From Synechococcales cyanobacterium GL140_1_metabinner_5_sub (GTDB taxonomy: Bacteria; Cyanobacteriota; Cyanobacteriia; Cyanobacteriales; Chamaesiphonaceae), in the NCBI GenBank assembly GCA_025359065.1, contig JANYHM010000029.1, forward strand, positions 1 to 43,930: 43,930 nucleotides of DNA, written 5' to 3'. Under the pieces are notes generated by a model that saw only the letters and a program-made list of their open reading frames with translations, ran no database searches and was not told where the DNA came from. Positions 25,443 through 34,160 of this stretch are shown one piece after another (the first letter of the stretch is position 1; each line of letters begins with the position of its first letter). Position numbers and translations under genes: made by a program.

Positions 25443-27164
25443 CTATTTTAGATCTTTTAGGTCACAAACTACCCGAAAGCCAATTTTATTGCTGCGATAA
25501 TTGGTTGGTGCCCAATGACGAGATGTCGATCGACAGACTTGAGGACTACATCCCCAAGCACCGCCCCGCAAAATACATTGACTAGGATCACCATCAACTC
25601 GCCAAGCACTACCATCACTTGGTGCTCCCATATAGTCATCGTGTTGATAGTCGGCGCACCATTCCCAAACATTGCCATGCAAATCGTGGATGCCAAAAAG
25701 GTTAGCTGGAAAGATATCTACAAAACTAGTGCTGCGCCGAATCAAACTGGCGGCGAATTTACTATTTTTCATACTGCTATCATAGTTAGCCAAATTAGGG
25801 TAGAGATGTGTGCCAAAAGAAAATGGTGTAGAAGTACGAGCACGACAGGCATATTCCCACTCGGCTTCAGTCGGCAAACGATAAATTTGGCCTAGTTTCT
25901 CAGAAAGCTGGTTGCAAAAACTCATGGCATCATACCAAGAGACATTTTCTACCGGCATTCGATTGCCATGAAAATGGGCTGGATTATGATTTATTACCGC
26001 AAAATACTGTTCTTGAGTGATCGGAAACTTACTAATCTGAAAAGGCGCAATCGTCACTAAATGTTGAGGACTTTCCCGGCTGAGACTACCAGTATCACTA
26101 CTGCCCATAAAGAAATCACCGCCATCAAGCTCCACCATGTCTAACTCGATATTTTTACCGTGCCAAAAGCTCCCCGATCGCAAAACGGCTTTTTGGAGTA
26201 CCGGAGTCGTATCTATCGTTATACAGCTCATTTCTACTTCACTAAAGCGCGTTACAACTCCGATCGTAGTCTGCCAATCTTTATCAATTTCTGGGTAGCT
26301 GTGCAGGGGAGGACGCTGTTCTTCTAGCTTAGATTCATCATCTAAGCCCAGCAATCGCCGGAACTCAGCCATTGTTTGGGGGCGTTCTGCTGGCTGCTGT
26401 GCCATGCCACTCAAAATCGCTTCGTTCACCCGATCGCTAACCGTATTATTAAAATGCTGGGGAGCTGGCATATCCACATAACTGCGGAAGTTCGCTGGGA
26501 TTGGCACTTGAGCAGTTAGCAGATGGTAACAGGTAGCTGCTAGGGCATATACGTCAGAGTAAGGTCCCGATTCTCCTATCCGGTACTGCTCTGGCGGAGC
26601 ATAACCAGCGGTGGTGACGTTGGTGGTATCGGCATTGTTATTGACCACTGCTAACCCAAAGTCAATCAGTACAGCCTGCTTGGTTTTGTGTCTTAATAAA
26701 ATATTGTGGGGTTTAATATCTCGGTGCAAAAACCCTTGTTCGTGGCAATAGGTAATGGCCTTGCTAATTTGATTAATATAGACCAAAGCTTCTTCTTCGG
26801 GCATTTGCCCGCTTTCATCAGCATATTGGGCGAGTTCTTCGCCTTCGATGTATTCCATTACCATGCCCCATAGCCCATCTTCTTGGATTAGCTCATATAC
26901 CTGAACAATATGGGGGTGTTGGCAGCCTTTAAGAATCATCGCTTCATTTACAAACCGCTCTTGCCGTTCAGTAAAATCATCGCGATTTTGCTGGAGATGG
27001 TTGAGTGTTTTGATTACAACCTGTCTCTTTCGCGTGGTGGAAACAGCCGACTCAAAAATATGTTCTAAGGCTAAATAAGTCACTCCAAAGCCACCCGCGC
27101 CCAAAACTTTTTGGATGCGAAACCTGCCGTTTTTGATTTCTTGGTTATTTTGCCAAACTTGCAT
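25443..27164 (-). CDS. Serine/threonine kinase fused to a formylglycine-generating-enzyme (FGE/SUMF1-like) domain
   Basis: The predicted product has 573 residues from the ATG at 27164, with GGAG nine bases upstream; an ATG at 27197 is also in frame. Kinase domain (about 15-285): GAGGFGVTYLA, Lys52, HRDIKPHN (147-154), DFG (168-170), and GYAPPEQYR. After a short linker, the FGE-sulfatase-type domain (about 335-570) shows DGGDFFMGS, PITQEQYFAVI, PVENVSWYDAMSFCNQLS, RLPTEAEWEYACRA, GNVWEWCADY and RGGAWGCSPQVCRS. In cyanobacterial kinase-FGE fusions this domain is usually thought non-catalytic, but here C539 and C544 have the Cys-x4-Cys spacing of genuine FGEs. It is the promoter-proximal gene of a kinase pair. 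Confidence 0.92.
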   Translation of the reverse strand: MQVWQNNQEIKNGRFRIQKVLGAGGFGVTYLALEHIFESAVSTTRKRQVVIKTLNHLQQNRDDFTERQERFVNEAMILKGCQHPHIVQVYELIQEDGLWGMVMEYIEGEELAQYADESGQMPEEEALVYINQISKAITYCHEQGFLHRDIKPHNILLRHKTKQAVLIDFGLAVVNNNADTTNVTTAGYAPPEQYRIGESGPYSDVYALAATCYHLLTAQVPIPANFRSYVDMPAPQHFNNTVSDRVNEAILSGMAQQPAERPQTMAEFRRLLGLDDESKLEEQRPPLHSYPEIDKDWQTTIGVVTRFSEVEMSCITIDTTPVLQKAVLRSGSFWHGKNIELDMVELDGGDFFMGSSDTGSLSRESPQHLVTIAPFQISKFPITQEQYFAVINHNPAHFHGNRMPVENVSWYDAMSFCNQLSEKLGQIYRLPTEAEWEYACRARTSTPFSFGTHLYPNLANYDSSMKNSKFAASLIRRSTSFVDIFPANLFGIHDLHGNVWEWCADYQHDDYMGAPSDGSAWRVDGDPSQCILRGGAWGCSPQVCRSTSRHWAPTNYRSNKIGFRVVCDLKDLK

Positions 27165-27287
27165 TCGCGATAGCTCCGCTGCACCTGCGGTGATCATGGG
27201 GGTAAGCGAAGATATTTAAATATTCTTCCTCTTGTAGTAGTACCCATCAACAGACCAATCTGCACAGGTCTCAGTGTAAATTCGGAG

Positions 27288-28259
27288 CTATTTACCCAAA
27301 AGCTTCACACAGCCTACTCCGCCAAAATACAACCCCAAAATGGCTCCCGCCAGCAAACTTTGGGTGATGGGATCAGTAGAAGGTGTGACCACTGCTCCTA
27401 CAACCATGGCTGATACCACCACCGTCCGCCAGCTTCTGAGCATTTGATCAGAGGTGACAATGCCCAGTAAAGCCAGTAAAATTTGCACCACTGGCACCTG
27501 AAAAACCAGTCCTGTGGCCAAAAGTAATACTAGTATGAATTCAAAATAGCGCTCGATCGACCAAAATTGTTCTACCACGTCAGCTCCATAGCTAACCAAA
27601 AAATTCAAGGCGGCAGGAATCAACAAGTAGTAGGCAAATAACAATCCACCCACAAACAAAAAGCTAGATCCCACAACCACTGGCAACACCAACCGCCGTT
27701 CTCGATTGGTTAACCCTGGTAAGACAAATTGAATCACCTGATACAAAATCACCGGGGTAGCTACCAAAATCCCCCCATATCCGGCCACCTTTATCGAAAC
27801 AAAGAAATATTCGCCCGGGGTAAGCTGCAAAAACTTCACTCCTTGAGCCGGAACCTCCAACAGTGCCACCAATTGCCGCACCACTGTAAAACACCCCAAT
27901 GCTCCGCCGACCACAGCAATTAAAGCATAAAAAATCCGGGTGCGCAGCTCGTCTAAATGATCGAAGAAAGACATCTCTACCTCGTGGAGCAGCTCTGGAT
28001 CCGAGTCTTCTGGGGCTAAAATCTCGGCCTCTGTTGGCTCCCAGAGATGCACGTCGGCCGCTAGCGCTGATTCCTCTGTAACCACATCTGCGGTAGTCAG
28101 ATCATCTGGCGGTGCCCAAAGTTGGACATCTGGATCTGCAAAGTTTTGGATGGCAGAGTCAGGAGTCGCCGCCACGATGTTTTCTGGCATAGTGTCTTTG
28201 GGAAGGGTGTCTTTGGGAAGAGTGTTTTCGAGGCTGGTGTTTTCGGGTTCTGCGCTCAT
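27288..28259 (-). CDS. tatC: Sec-independent protein translocase TatC with long acidic N-terminal extension
   Basis: The predicted product has 323 residues from the ATG at 28259. TatC recognises twin-arginine signal peptides in the thylakoid and plasma membrane. The conserved part starts near residue 95 with MSFFDHLDELRTRIFYALI and shows PGEYFFVSIKVAGYGGILV and PVILYQVIQFVLPGL, about six transmembrane helices in all. Family members are usually about 240-260 residues. Here an acidic, Pro/Thr-rich extension of about 95 residues comes first. It contains a short internal repeat (TLPKDTLPKDTMPEN) and two related segments, DVQLWAPPDD and DVHLWEPTEA. tatA/tatB are not nearby. Confidence 0.93.
   Translation of the reverse strand: MSAEPENTSLENTLPKDTLPKDTMPENIVAATPDSAIQNFADPDVQLWAPPDDLTTADVVTEESALAADVHLWEPTEAEILAPEDSDPELLHEVEMSFFDHLDELRTRIFYALIAVVGGALGCFTVVRQLVALLEVPAQGVKFLQLTPGEYFFVSIKVAGYGGILVATPVILYQVIQFVLPGLTNRERRLVLPVVVGSSFLFVGGLLFAYYLLIPAALNFLVSYGADVVEQFWSIERYFEFILVLLLATGLVFQVPVVQILLALLGIVTSDQMLRSWRTVVVSAMVVGAVVTPSTDPITQSLLAGAILGLYFGGVGCVKLLGK
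28191..28220. repeat. Two-copy 15-bp tandem repeat inside tatC
   Basis: GTGTCTTTGGGAAG recurs at a 15-base period (28191-28205 and 28206-28220), with a degenerate third unit after it. It encodes the KDTLP repeat in the TatC N-terminal extension and would allow in-frame length change. Confidence 0.7.
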
Positions 28260-28628
28260 CAACAAATCGTTAAACAGGTTCAGAGAATATTATAGAGGTG
28301 GACAGTTCCGGGATGGGACAGTCGATCGATTTAGTAAACCCCAACGAACCAATTTCACTCATCGGATGTAAAGCATTGATAGCAATTACTTATCGATTGA
28401 TATGGTATTTACCATGACCAAAGTGCAAATCACACCTTTTTTTGTTAAGAACTTCAAAGATCTGTATTAGTCTTGAACACAATTGTATTTTTTTCTTAGC
28501 ATGACTCTACCTAACTTTCAGCAAGAACTACCTGCAAAAATGAGCCTAATGTAACTTTTTCTATCCGGGCAGATAGGTTACAGTAAATTTGTAAGGGATG
28601 TTTAACCAACAAAACAAATAAAGATATT
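28260..28628. other. Divergent region between tatC and the NDP-sugar pyrophosphorylase gene
   Basis: This gap of about 370 bases has no gene. GTAAC (28551-28555), CTATC (28561-28565), GATAG (28572-28576) and GTTAC (28577-28581) form an interrupted inverted repeat about 50 bases before the start codon at 28629. It is a candidate operator or leader hairpin. A clear -35/-10 pair was not identified. Confidence 0.4.
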
Positions 28629-29819
28629 ATGAAAGCAATGATTCTGGCGGCAGGGAAGGGCACCCGGGTACAACCGATTACCTACACTATTCCTAAACCA
28701 TTGATTCCGATCTTACAAAAACCGGTGATGGAGTTTTTGGTAGACCTGCTGCGTGAGCATGATTTCACAGATATTATGGTCAACGTCAGCCATTTAGCGC
28801 AAGAAATTGAAAGCTACTTTCATGATGGTCAGCGTTTTGGTGTAAACATTGGTTACTCCTTTGAGGGTTCGATCGGTGGTCGCGGTGAACTGGTAGGCAA
28901 GGCCATGGGTTCAGCGGGGGGCATGAAGCGAATCCAAGACTTCGCGCCATTTTTTGACGACACTTTTGTCGTATTGTGCGGCGATGCCTTAATTGACCTG
29001 GATTTAACTGCTGCTGTGAAATGGCACCGAGAGAAAGGTTCTCTAGCCACCGTAGTAATGAAGTCTGTTCCCAAGCAAGAGGTTTCTAGCTATGGGGTGG
29101 TGGTGACAGACGAAAATGGGCGGATTCAGGCATTTCAAGAAAAACCTACTGTGGAAGAAGCTCTCAGCAGCGATATCAATACCGGAATCTATATATTTGA
29201 GCCAGAAATCTTCAATTACATTCCCTCTAACGAAGAATATGACATCGGTAGCCAACTATTTCCCAAGTTGGTGGAAATGGGCGCTCCCTTTTATGGTATT
29301 TCCATGGATTTCCAATGGGTTGATATCGGTAAGGTGCCTGATTATTGGCAGGCAATTCGCAGTGTGTTAATGGGCTATATCAATAATGTGAAGATCCCTG
29401 GCAACCAAGTCAGACCTGGCATTTACACGGGTCTCAACGTTTCGGTTAACTGGGACAAGGTAAATATTGAAGGCCCAGTCTACATTGGCGCAATGACCAA
29501 AATCGAAGATGGTGCAACCATTATTGGCCCTTCCATGATTGGTCGCAACTGTCACATTTGTAGCGGCGCACTGATCGACAACAGCGTAGTGTTCGAGTAT
29601 TCTCGCATCGGCAGCGATGTTTGTCTGATGGATAAGCTGGTGTTTGGTCGCTATTGTGTAGACAAAACCGGCAACACGATCGACCTGCAAGCAGCCGCCC
29701 TAGATTGGCTGATTACTGATTCTCGTCAGCCTATGTCAAAAGTAAATAAGATGTCTCCACTAGAAGCGCGGGCGATCGTTCAAATGTTTAACTTTAACGA
29801 TAGTTCTCGCTCTGCTTGA
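28629..29819 (+). CDS. NDP-sugar pyrophosphorylase (mannose-1-phosphate guanylyltransferase-like)
   Basis: The predicted product has 396 residues. The N-terminal nucleotidyltransferase domain begins MKAMILAAGKGTRVQPITYT and contains KPLIPILQKPVMEFLVD and LCGDALIDLDL with DINTGIYIFEPEI. This signature (G-G-T-R-P plus PKP) identifies sugar-1-phosphate nucleotidyltransferases. The C-terminal third has left-handed beta-helix hexapeptide-like repeats (VYIGAMTKIEDGATIIGPSMIG). Cyanobacterial homologs of this size are usually annotated mannose-1-phosphate guanylyltransferase, feeding GDP-mannose or GDP-fucose into exopolysaccharide and glycoconjugates. Substrate specificity cannot be read with certainty. 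A strong terminator follows. Confidence 0.9.
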   Translation: MKAMILAAGKGTRVQPITYTIPKPLIPILQKPVMEFLVDLLREHDFTDIMVNVSHLAQEIESYFHDGQRFGVNIGYSFEGSIGGRGELVGKAMGSAGGMKRIQDFAPFFDDTFVVLCGDALIDLDLTAAVKWHREKGSLATVVMKSVPKQEVSSYGVVVTDENGRIQAFQEKPTVEEALSSDINTGIYIFEPEIFNYIPSNEEYDIGSQLFPKLVEMGAPFYGISMDFQWVDIGKVPDYWQAIRSVLMGYINNVKIPGNQVRPGIYTGLNVSVNWDKVNIEGPVYIGAMTKIEDGATIIGPSMIGRNCHICSGALIDNSVVFEYSRIGSDVCLMDKLVFGRYCVDKTGNTIDLQAAALDWLITDSRQPMSKVNKMSPLEARAIVQMFNFNDSSRSA

Positions 29820-29842
29820 GAGCAATTCTAGTCAGTCTAGTA

Positions 29843-29868
29843 AAAGCCGCCTTTAGAGGCGGTTTTTT
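29843..29868 (+). terminator. Intrinsic terminator of the NDP-sugar pyrophosphorylase gene
   Basis: AAAGCCGCC (29843-29851), loop TTTAGA and GGCGGTTTT (29858-29866) make a 9-bp stem ending in six T. It lies 24 bases after the stop codon. Confidence 0.88.
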
Positions 29869-30051
29869 GTGGGAAAAATCGGTCAATTGCCTCAATAAAT
29901 TCTCTTTTATCCTGAAACAGCCTCAGCTTTAGCGAAAAGAGGATTACTCAGTAGTATATCGCTGGAGCGGGTGTAGAACCGAGCTTCTCGCGGTGGACGT
30001 GATACGTTTTGGCGCTTTGGAAAATGCCGATCGTGACCTCTTAATAATTCT

Positions 30052-30060
30052 CCCCCCCCC
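30052..30060 (+). repeat. Nine-base C tract immediately before a start codon
   Basis: Nine consecutive C (30052-30060) end two bases before the ATG at 30062, where a Shine-Dalgarno sequence would normally be. If an upstream GTG at 29993 is used, the tract is coding (Leu-Pro-Pro-Pro) and a length change would shift the frame. Confidence 0.75.
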
Positions 30061-30061
30061 G

Positions 30062-31114
30062 ATGACGAAACTCAATAGGTACCGACACCTGTGGGTGTGC
30101 TTTTTAGCGCTCTCCACCACTGCCTTGGTTGCCGATCGAGCAGCAGCCACTGTCAGCAATACCAGTAACAATACTGGTAACACTTTTGAAACAGCCAAGG
30201 CGATTGATCTCAACCAGCGATATGAAGGCTCTTTACCGGTCGGCCAAGGTCGTCACTGTTACCGAGTTGATGTACCAAGTGGTAAAAGAGTGGCCATCCA
30301 AGGTAGTAACAACTATGGTTCTGTATTTGTTTCTGCTTATACCGGTCATGGCAATTTACTAATTGGCGAAACCCAAATTCTTTCTTCTTTTCAGAAGACT
30401 GGACAGGTAGAGACCGAAGAAACCGATGGTGGCGTAATGGTTTGTGTTGATAGCGACACGGTTCAACGCCAGCAAGAACATCGCTATACCTTGCAAATAG
30501 CTGTGGCAGGAGCGGTTCAATCTCCACTGCCACCAAAAACCCCTGTTAAAGCTGTAGCAGTACCGCTGGCTAAAATAATTACTCCCGCCAACACCCGACC
30601 TAAAAACCCTTTGGTGGTAGTAGCTAAAGCACCCGAAGTCATTCTTTATCCCCAAGTCAAAACCCGTAAAAGTGATACTCACGAATCGCCAGTTTCACCT
30701 TATGTCAATTCTTCGATGCAGCTAGCAGCTAACTCTCGGTCTTTTGATCGGGCGAAAGATGGCGGCATTAGCGGCGATACTGGCAACAACTTTCAAACAG
30801 CCCGGGCAGTGATGCCAGAGCAAATGTATGGAGGTTACTTAAATGCCAGAGGTAAAGATGATCGCGATTGTTATGTTTACGCAGGTGTGCCCAATGGCGG
30901 CAGGTTGAAAGTAAATGTAGCTAACAATGATGGCATTTTAGGCATCTCGGCCTACAGCGATCATGGCAGCATTTTGATTGGTCAAACATATATTATCAAT
31001 CAACAAGGCATCCTCCAGACTGAAGCCACCAATGGCGATGTAATGGTTTGTATGGACACTGATGGCGAAAAATCCGACCATCAATATACCTTTAATGGTC
31101 GAGTCGAACACTAA
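30062..31114 (+). CDS. Exported protein with two related domains, function unknown
   Basis: The predicted product has 350 residues from the ATG at 30062; the frame is also open upstream to a GTG at 29993. A signal peptide ends near ADRAAAT (residue 30). Two homologous domains are seen, about residues 37-150 and 238-350. Each begins GN-F-TA-A, then has a Cys (C66; C270), a SAYT/SAYS-HG-xLIG motif and a VMVC-D element with a second Cys (C128; C330). The Cys pairs are 62 and 60 residues apart, so each domain probably holds one disulfide. The domains resemble bacterial pre-peptidase C-terminal (PPC)-like beta sandwiches. A Pro/Lys/Val-rich linker separates them. The function is unknown. Confidence 0.78.
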   Translation: MTKLNRYRHLWVCFLALSTTALVADRAAATVSNTSNNTGNTFETAKAIDLNQRYEGSLPVGQGRHCYRVDVPSGKRVAIQGSNNYGSVFVSAYTGHGNLLIGETQILSSFQKTGQVETEETDGGVMVCVDSDTVQRQQEHRYTLQIAVAGAVQSPLPPKTPVKAVAVPLAKIITPANTRPKNPLVVVAKAPEVILYPQVKTRKSDTHESPVSPYVNSSMQLAANSRSFDRAKDGGISGDTGNNFQTARAVMPEQMYGGYLNARGKDDRDCYVYAGVPNGGRLKVNVANNDGILGISAYSDHGSILIGQTYIINQQGILQTEATNGDVMVCMDTDGEKSDHQYTFNGRVEH

Positions 31115-31131
31115 TTGATTCCCCAAACAGA

Positions 31132-31165
31132 CAGTGAATGGAGCTATTCCCATTCACTGCTTTTT
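31132..31165. terminator. Intrinsic terminator between convergent genes
   Basis: CAGTGAATGG (31132-31141), an 8-base loop and CCATTCACTG (31150-31159) form a perfect 10-bp stem, followed by CTTTTTA. It terminates the plus-strand exported-protein gene and, by symmetry, may help the convergent PP2C gene. Confidence 0.85.
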
Positions 31166-31186
31166 ACTATTTATTTGAAAACTAAT

Positions 31187-33070
31187 CTAATTGGGATTTG
31201 AGTCTGTTTTAGGACTAACAACAGGTTCCACAGGGTTAGCATTTGGCACAATTGAACTGCCAGGAACTGATGGCGATGAATTATTAGCAGAGGGCGGCAT
31301 AAACCTCATAGCAGCCACTCCAGCGATCACCATCGCTACCAAAAAGCTGCCTACTCCTAACCATACATAAGATTTTTTGGTCGCACTGGGTTCTGTCGGA
31401 GACGGGGGGGCTGATAGTAGCAAGGTACTATTGGGAGCCAAATTTAAAGCCGTCGCAGATACAACTGTGGCGACTGGTACCGAAACTGTCTCGCGGGGTT
31501 GCTTGACTCGACAGTGAATTAAACCGACCGTGACGTTGTCGTGGCCATTGCGGGTATTGGCAGTGGTAATTAAGCGATTGGCCGCAGTGGCCAAATCGAT
31601 TTTACCTTCTAAAACAGGCAATACGTCCTGCTGCCAAAACTGTTCGACCCGATTGTGATCGCTGAGTCCATCAGAACACAACAGGAAAATACATTCTTCA
31701 TCTACCACCATCCGATGCACAGTGGGATGCAAACTAGTAGAAGATGTCATGCCCAATGCTTGAAATAGCGAGCCACAACCAGGTGTACTCACAGCTTCTC
31801 GATATAGAGCGTAGCCTAACCGCACTTCTCTGGTAGCCAAATCATCATCTAGGGTGATTTGCTGGCAGCCACTGCGAGTAATCCGATACACCCGACTATC
31901 ACCCACATTGGCTACATAGGCTTCATGACCCTGAATGATGGTCAACGCCATGGTGGTGCCCATGCGCTGTCGTTCTTGGCGACTTTCAATATCATTGCGC
32001 AAACTGATCTGGTCGTTGGCCACACAAACCGAGGTGGCAATTTGACTGATGGTAGATTCGGGGTTGCGATTTTCGGGTTTGGTTAAAACATTTTCTAAGC
32101 GGTTGCGAATGGTTTCGATCGCCAAACTAGAAGCGACTTCCCCACCGTGATGACCACCTACACCATCACAGACGATCGCCAGGGTCAAGTCATAACCAGT
32201 GCGGTATTGCAGATCACCACCACCCGCTGGGTAGCAAGCATCTTCGTTTTGGCCACGACTGGGTCCGGTATGACTCAGGGTTAAATATTCGCATTCCAAA
32301 AACTGTCGCTGGCTGCCTACTACCAAGTTTTGGTCTAAGATCGCTACTAGCTGATCGGCTTTTTTGATTTCGCCAGAGATCAGCCCCTGACAAATTTTTT
32401 CTATAGACTGAGCTGCCCCAATACGGGTATTTTTCAGCCACTTTTGCCACAAAAATCCCAAGTCAGTCAACTGAGGGGGAGTGGTATCGATCGACAGTTC
32501 TAATGCTTTGACAATTCCTTGATCTACCCGTAACAACTGCGGATCGAGCAAAGTGGATGCACAACCTTCATCTAAAAATGGTTGCCAAAGACGAGCAACT
32601 TGCCAGAGCCAGTTGAGCTGGCGCATCGAACCCGCCGATTTCCAGCCAGTTTCGATATCGGGCATTAGCTCGCCGTTCATACTAGCCGCCATCAAGCTGC
32701 TATGAATTGGGGCGTTTTCTACTAGCCATACCTGAGATGTTTTGCGACCACTGCGATTAATAATCAACCGGCCATAAATTTGGGGGATATGCTGTTTATG
32801 GGGCAGTAGTCGCAGGTATTTGGTGATTTCTTCGGGAATTTTGTCTACTTTATCTGGAGGCAAAGCGGGCTTGGTGTCCAGAAAGGTGCGCTTAGCCACC
32901 AATAAATAGCGGCCATTGACAACTTGCCCAATCTTAATATCGGCTAAATCATCACCCAGCACCCACAGATAAATTTTCGGAATCGGAAATCGACAGTGTG
33001 CACAAACACTCTGACTCACTTGATTAGGAGCCTGACATTCCGGGTTGTAACAAACGATCGATGCCGCCAT
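31187..33070 (-). CDS. PP2C-family protein phosphatase with N-terminal zinc ribbon and C-terminal membrane anchor
   Basis: The predicted product has 627 residues. The N-terminus has two Cys pairs (CYNPEC and CAHC), a zinc ribbon typical of cyanobacterial PP2C proteins. A middle region of about 220 residues with kinase-like weak features (GQVVNGRYLLVAKRTF) follows. The PP2C catalytic domain runs from about 265 to 520, with metal-binding motifs RGQNEDACYP, VCDGVGGHHGGEVAS, LLCSDGLSDH and GHDNVTVGLI. A single transmembrane helix (YVWLGVGSFLVAMVIAGVAA) near 575 and a Ser/Pro-rich tail end the protein. It would dephosphorylate Ser/Thr-phosphorylated proteins and could counteract the two kinases at 24069-27164, though it is not in their operon. 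Confidence 0.92.
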   Translation of the reverse strand: MAASIVCYNPECQAPNQVSQSVCAHCRFPIPKIYLWVLGDDLADIKIGQVVNGRYLLVAKRTFLDTKPALPPDKVDKIPEEITKYLRLLPHKQHIPQIYGRLIINRSGRKTSQVWLVENAPIHSSLMAASMNGELMPDIETGWKSAGSMRQLNWLWQVARLWQPFLDEGCASTLLDPQLLRVDQGIVKALELSIDTTPPQLTDLGFLWQKWLKNTRIGAAQSIEKICQGLISGEIKKADQLVAILDQNLVVGSQRQFLECEYLTLSHTGPSRGQNEDACYPAGGGDLQYRTGYDLTLAIVCDGVGGHHGGEVASSLAIETIRNRLENVLTKPENRNPESTISQIATSVCVANDQISLRNDIESRQERQRMGTTMALTIIQGHEAYVANVGDSRVYRITRSGCQQITLDDDLATREVRLGYALYREAVSTPGCGSLFQALGMTSSTSLHPTVHRMVVDEECIFLLCSDGLSDHNRVEQFWQQDVLPVLEGKIDLATAANRLITTANTRNGHDNVTVGLIHCRVKQPRETVSVPVATVVSATALNLAPNSTLLLSAPPSPTEPSATKKSYVWLGVGSFLVAMVIAGVAAMRFMPPSANNSSPSVPGSSIVPNANPVEPVVSPKTDSNPN

Positions 33071-33272
33071 AGTTTTTTTTGAGGGGTGGGTGCCCTAAGT
33101 ATCTGCTGATAGATTAAAAGTTGGGAAAGATGATTCCGGTACTTTCGTAAGAAATGAACATAGAAATAAAGTCTACAATCAATTGGACTACTGGGAATAC
33201 CCGGTTGTTACTACCACGTTTAGTATATTCTAACCGCAAGTTTTACAGACTATCCTTCTCTTATTTATTCCC

Positions 33273-34160
33273 ATGATTTATCCTTGTCTACCACCCGCCC
33301 CTTTAAAGCCGGGAGACTTATTGAGAGTTATTGCGCCTAGTGGCCGTTTGCACGAAAAGACCGATTTTTTGGCCGGGGTAGAGGTGTGGCAACAGCAAGG
33401 GTATCGAGTCCAGGTAGATGATGATGGCAGCCTGGGCTGGGGATATTTGGCTGACACTGATAGTCGCCGCCGGCAGTTACTAGCAGCAGCTTGGGCAGAT
33501 TCAGAATGTCGGGGAATTTTGTGTGTGCGCGGTGGTTATGGTGGAGCCAGGTTGCTGGAAGATTGGCAATGGCCAGCCGCCCATCCCAAATGGTTAATTG
33601 GTTTTTCAGATATTACTAGTTTACTTTGGAGTTTGACTCATTCAGGCGTTGCGGGTGTGCATGGGCCAGTTTTAACGACCTTAGCCTTAGAACCAAAATG
33701 GTCTCAGCAGCGTTTATTTGATTGGATTACAGGTAAACCGATTCCGGCCTTAACTGGTGAAACTTGGATCCCTGGCAAGGCACAAGGGTTTTTGCTGCCA
33801 GCTAATTTGACCGTGGCCACCCATTTGCTGCATACGCCAGTGCAGGCATCTTTGCAGGGAGTAATTTTGGCGATCGAGGATGTTACCGAAGCACCTTATA
33901 AGATTGATCGAATGCTGACTCAATGGCGGACTAGTGGCATGTTGAAATCGGTGGTCGGCATTGCCATTGGCCGCTTTAGCCAATGCGAAGGGAAGCCTGA
34001 TAGTTTCACGGTAGCAGAAGTGCTGCGCGACCGGCTCGGCGATTTAGAGATTCCGATTGTTGCTGAGTTACCTTTTGGTCACGATGGCTGTAATGCGGCT
34101 TTACCGGTAGGAGTCATAGCTACCTTAGATGCAGATGCTGGGAAATTAATCGTCGGCTAG
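33273..34160 (+). CDS. LD-carboxypeptidase (peptidase family S66)
   Basis: The predicted product has 295 residues, the normal size. S66 enzymes cleave the L,D-bond of the murein tetrapeptide during peptidoglycan recycling. The N-terminal PLKPGDLLRVIAPSGRL is the family opening. CVRGGYGGARLLEDW and IGFSDITSLLWSL contain the nucleophile Ser112. AIEDVTEAPYKIDRMLTQW carries the Glu, and ELPFGHDG the His of the catalytic triad. There is no signal peptide, so the protein is cytosolic. Its last 15 bases overlap a small convergent membrane protein gene. Confidence 0.93.
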   Translation: MIYPCLPPAPLKPGDLLRVIAPSGRLHEKTDFLAGVEVWQQQGYRVQVDDDGSLGWGYLADTDSRRRQLLAAAWADSECRGILCVRGGYGGARLLEDWQWPAAHPKWLIGFSDITSLLWSLTHSGVAGVHGPVLTTLALEPKWSQQRLFDWITGKPIPALTGETWIPGKAQGFLLPANLTVATHLLHTPVQASLQGVILAIEDVTEAPYKIDRMLTQWRTSGMLKSVVGIAIGRFSQCEGKPDSFTVAEVLRDRLGDLEIPIVAELPFGHDGCNAALPVGVIATLDADAGKLIVG

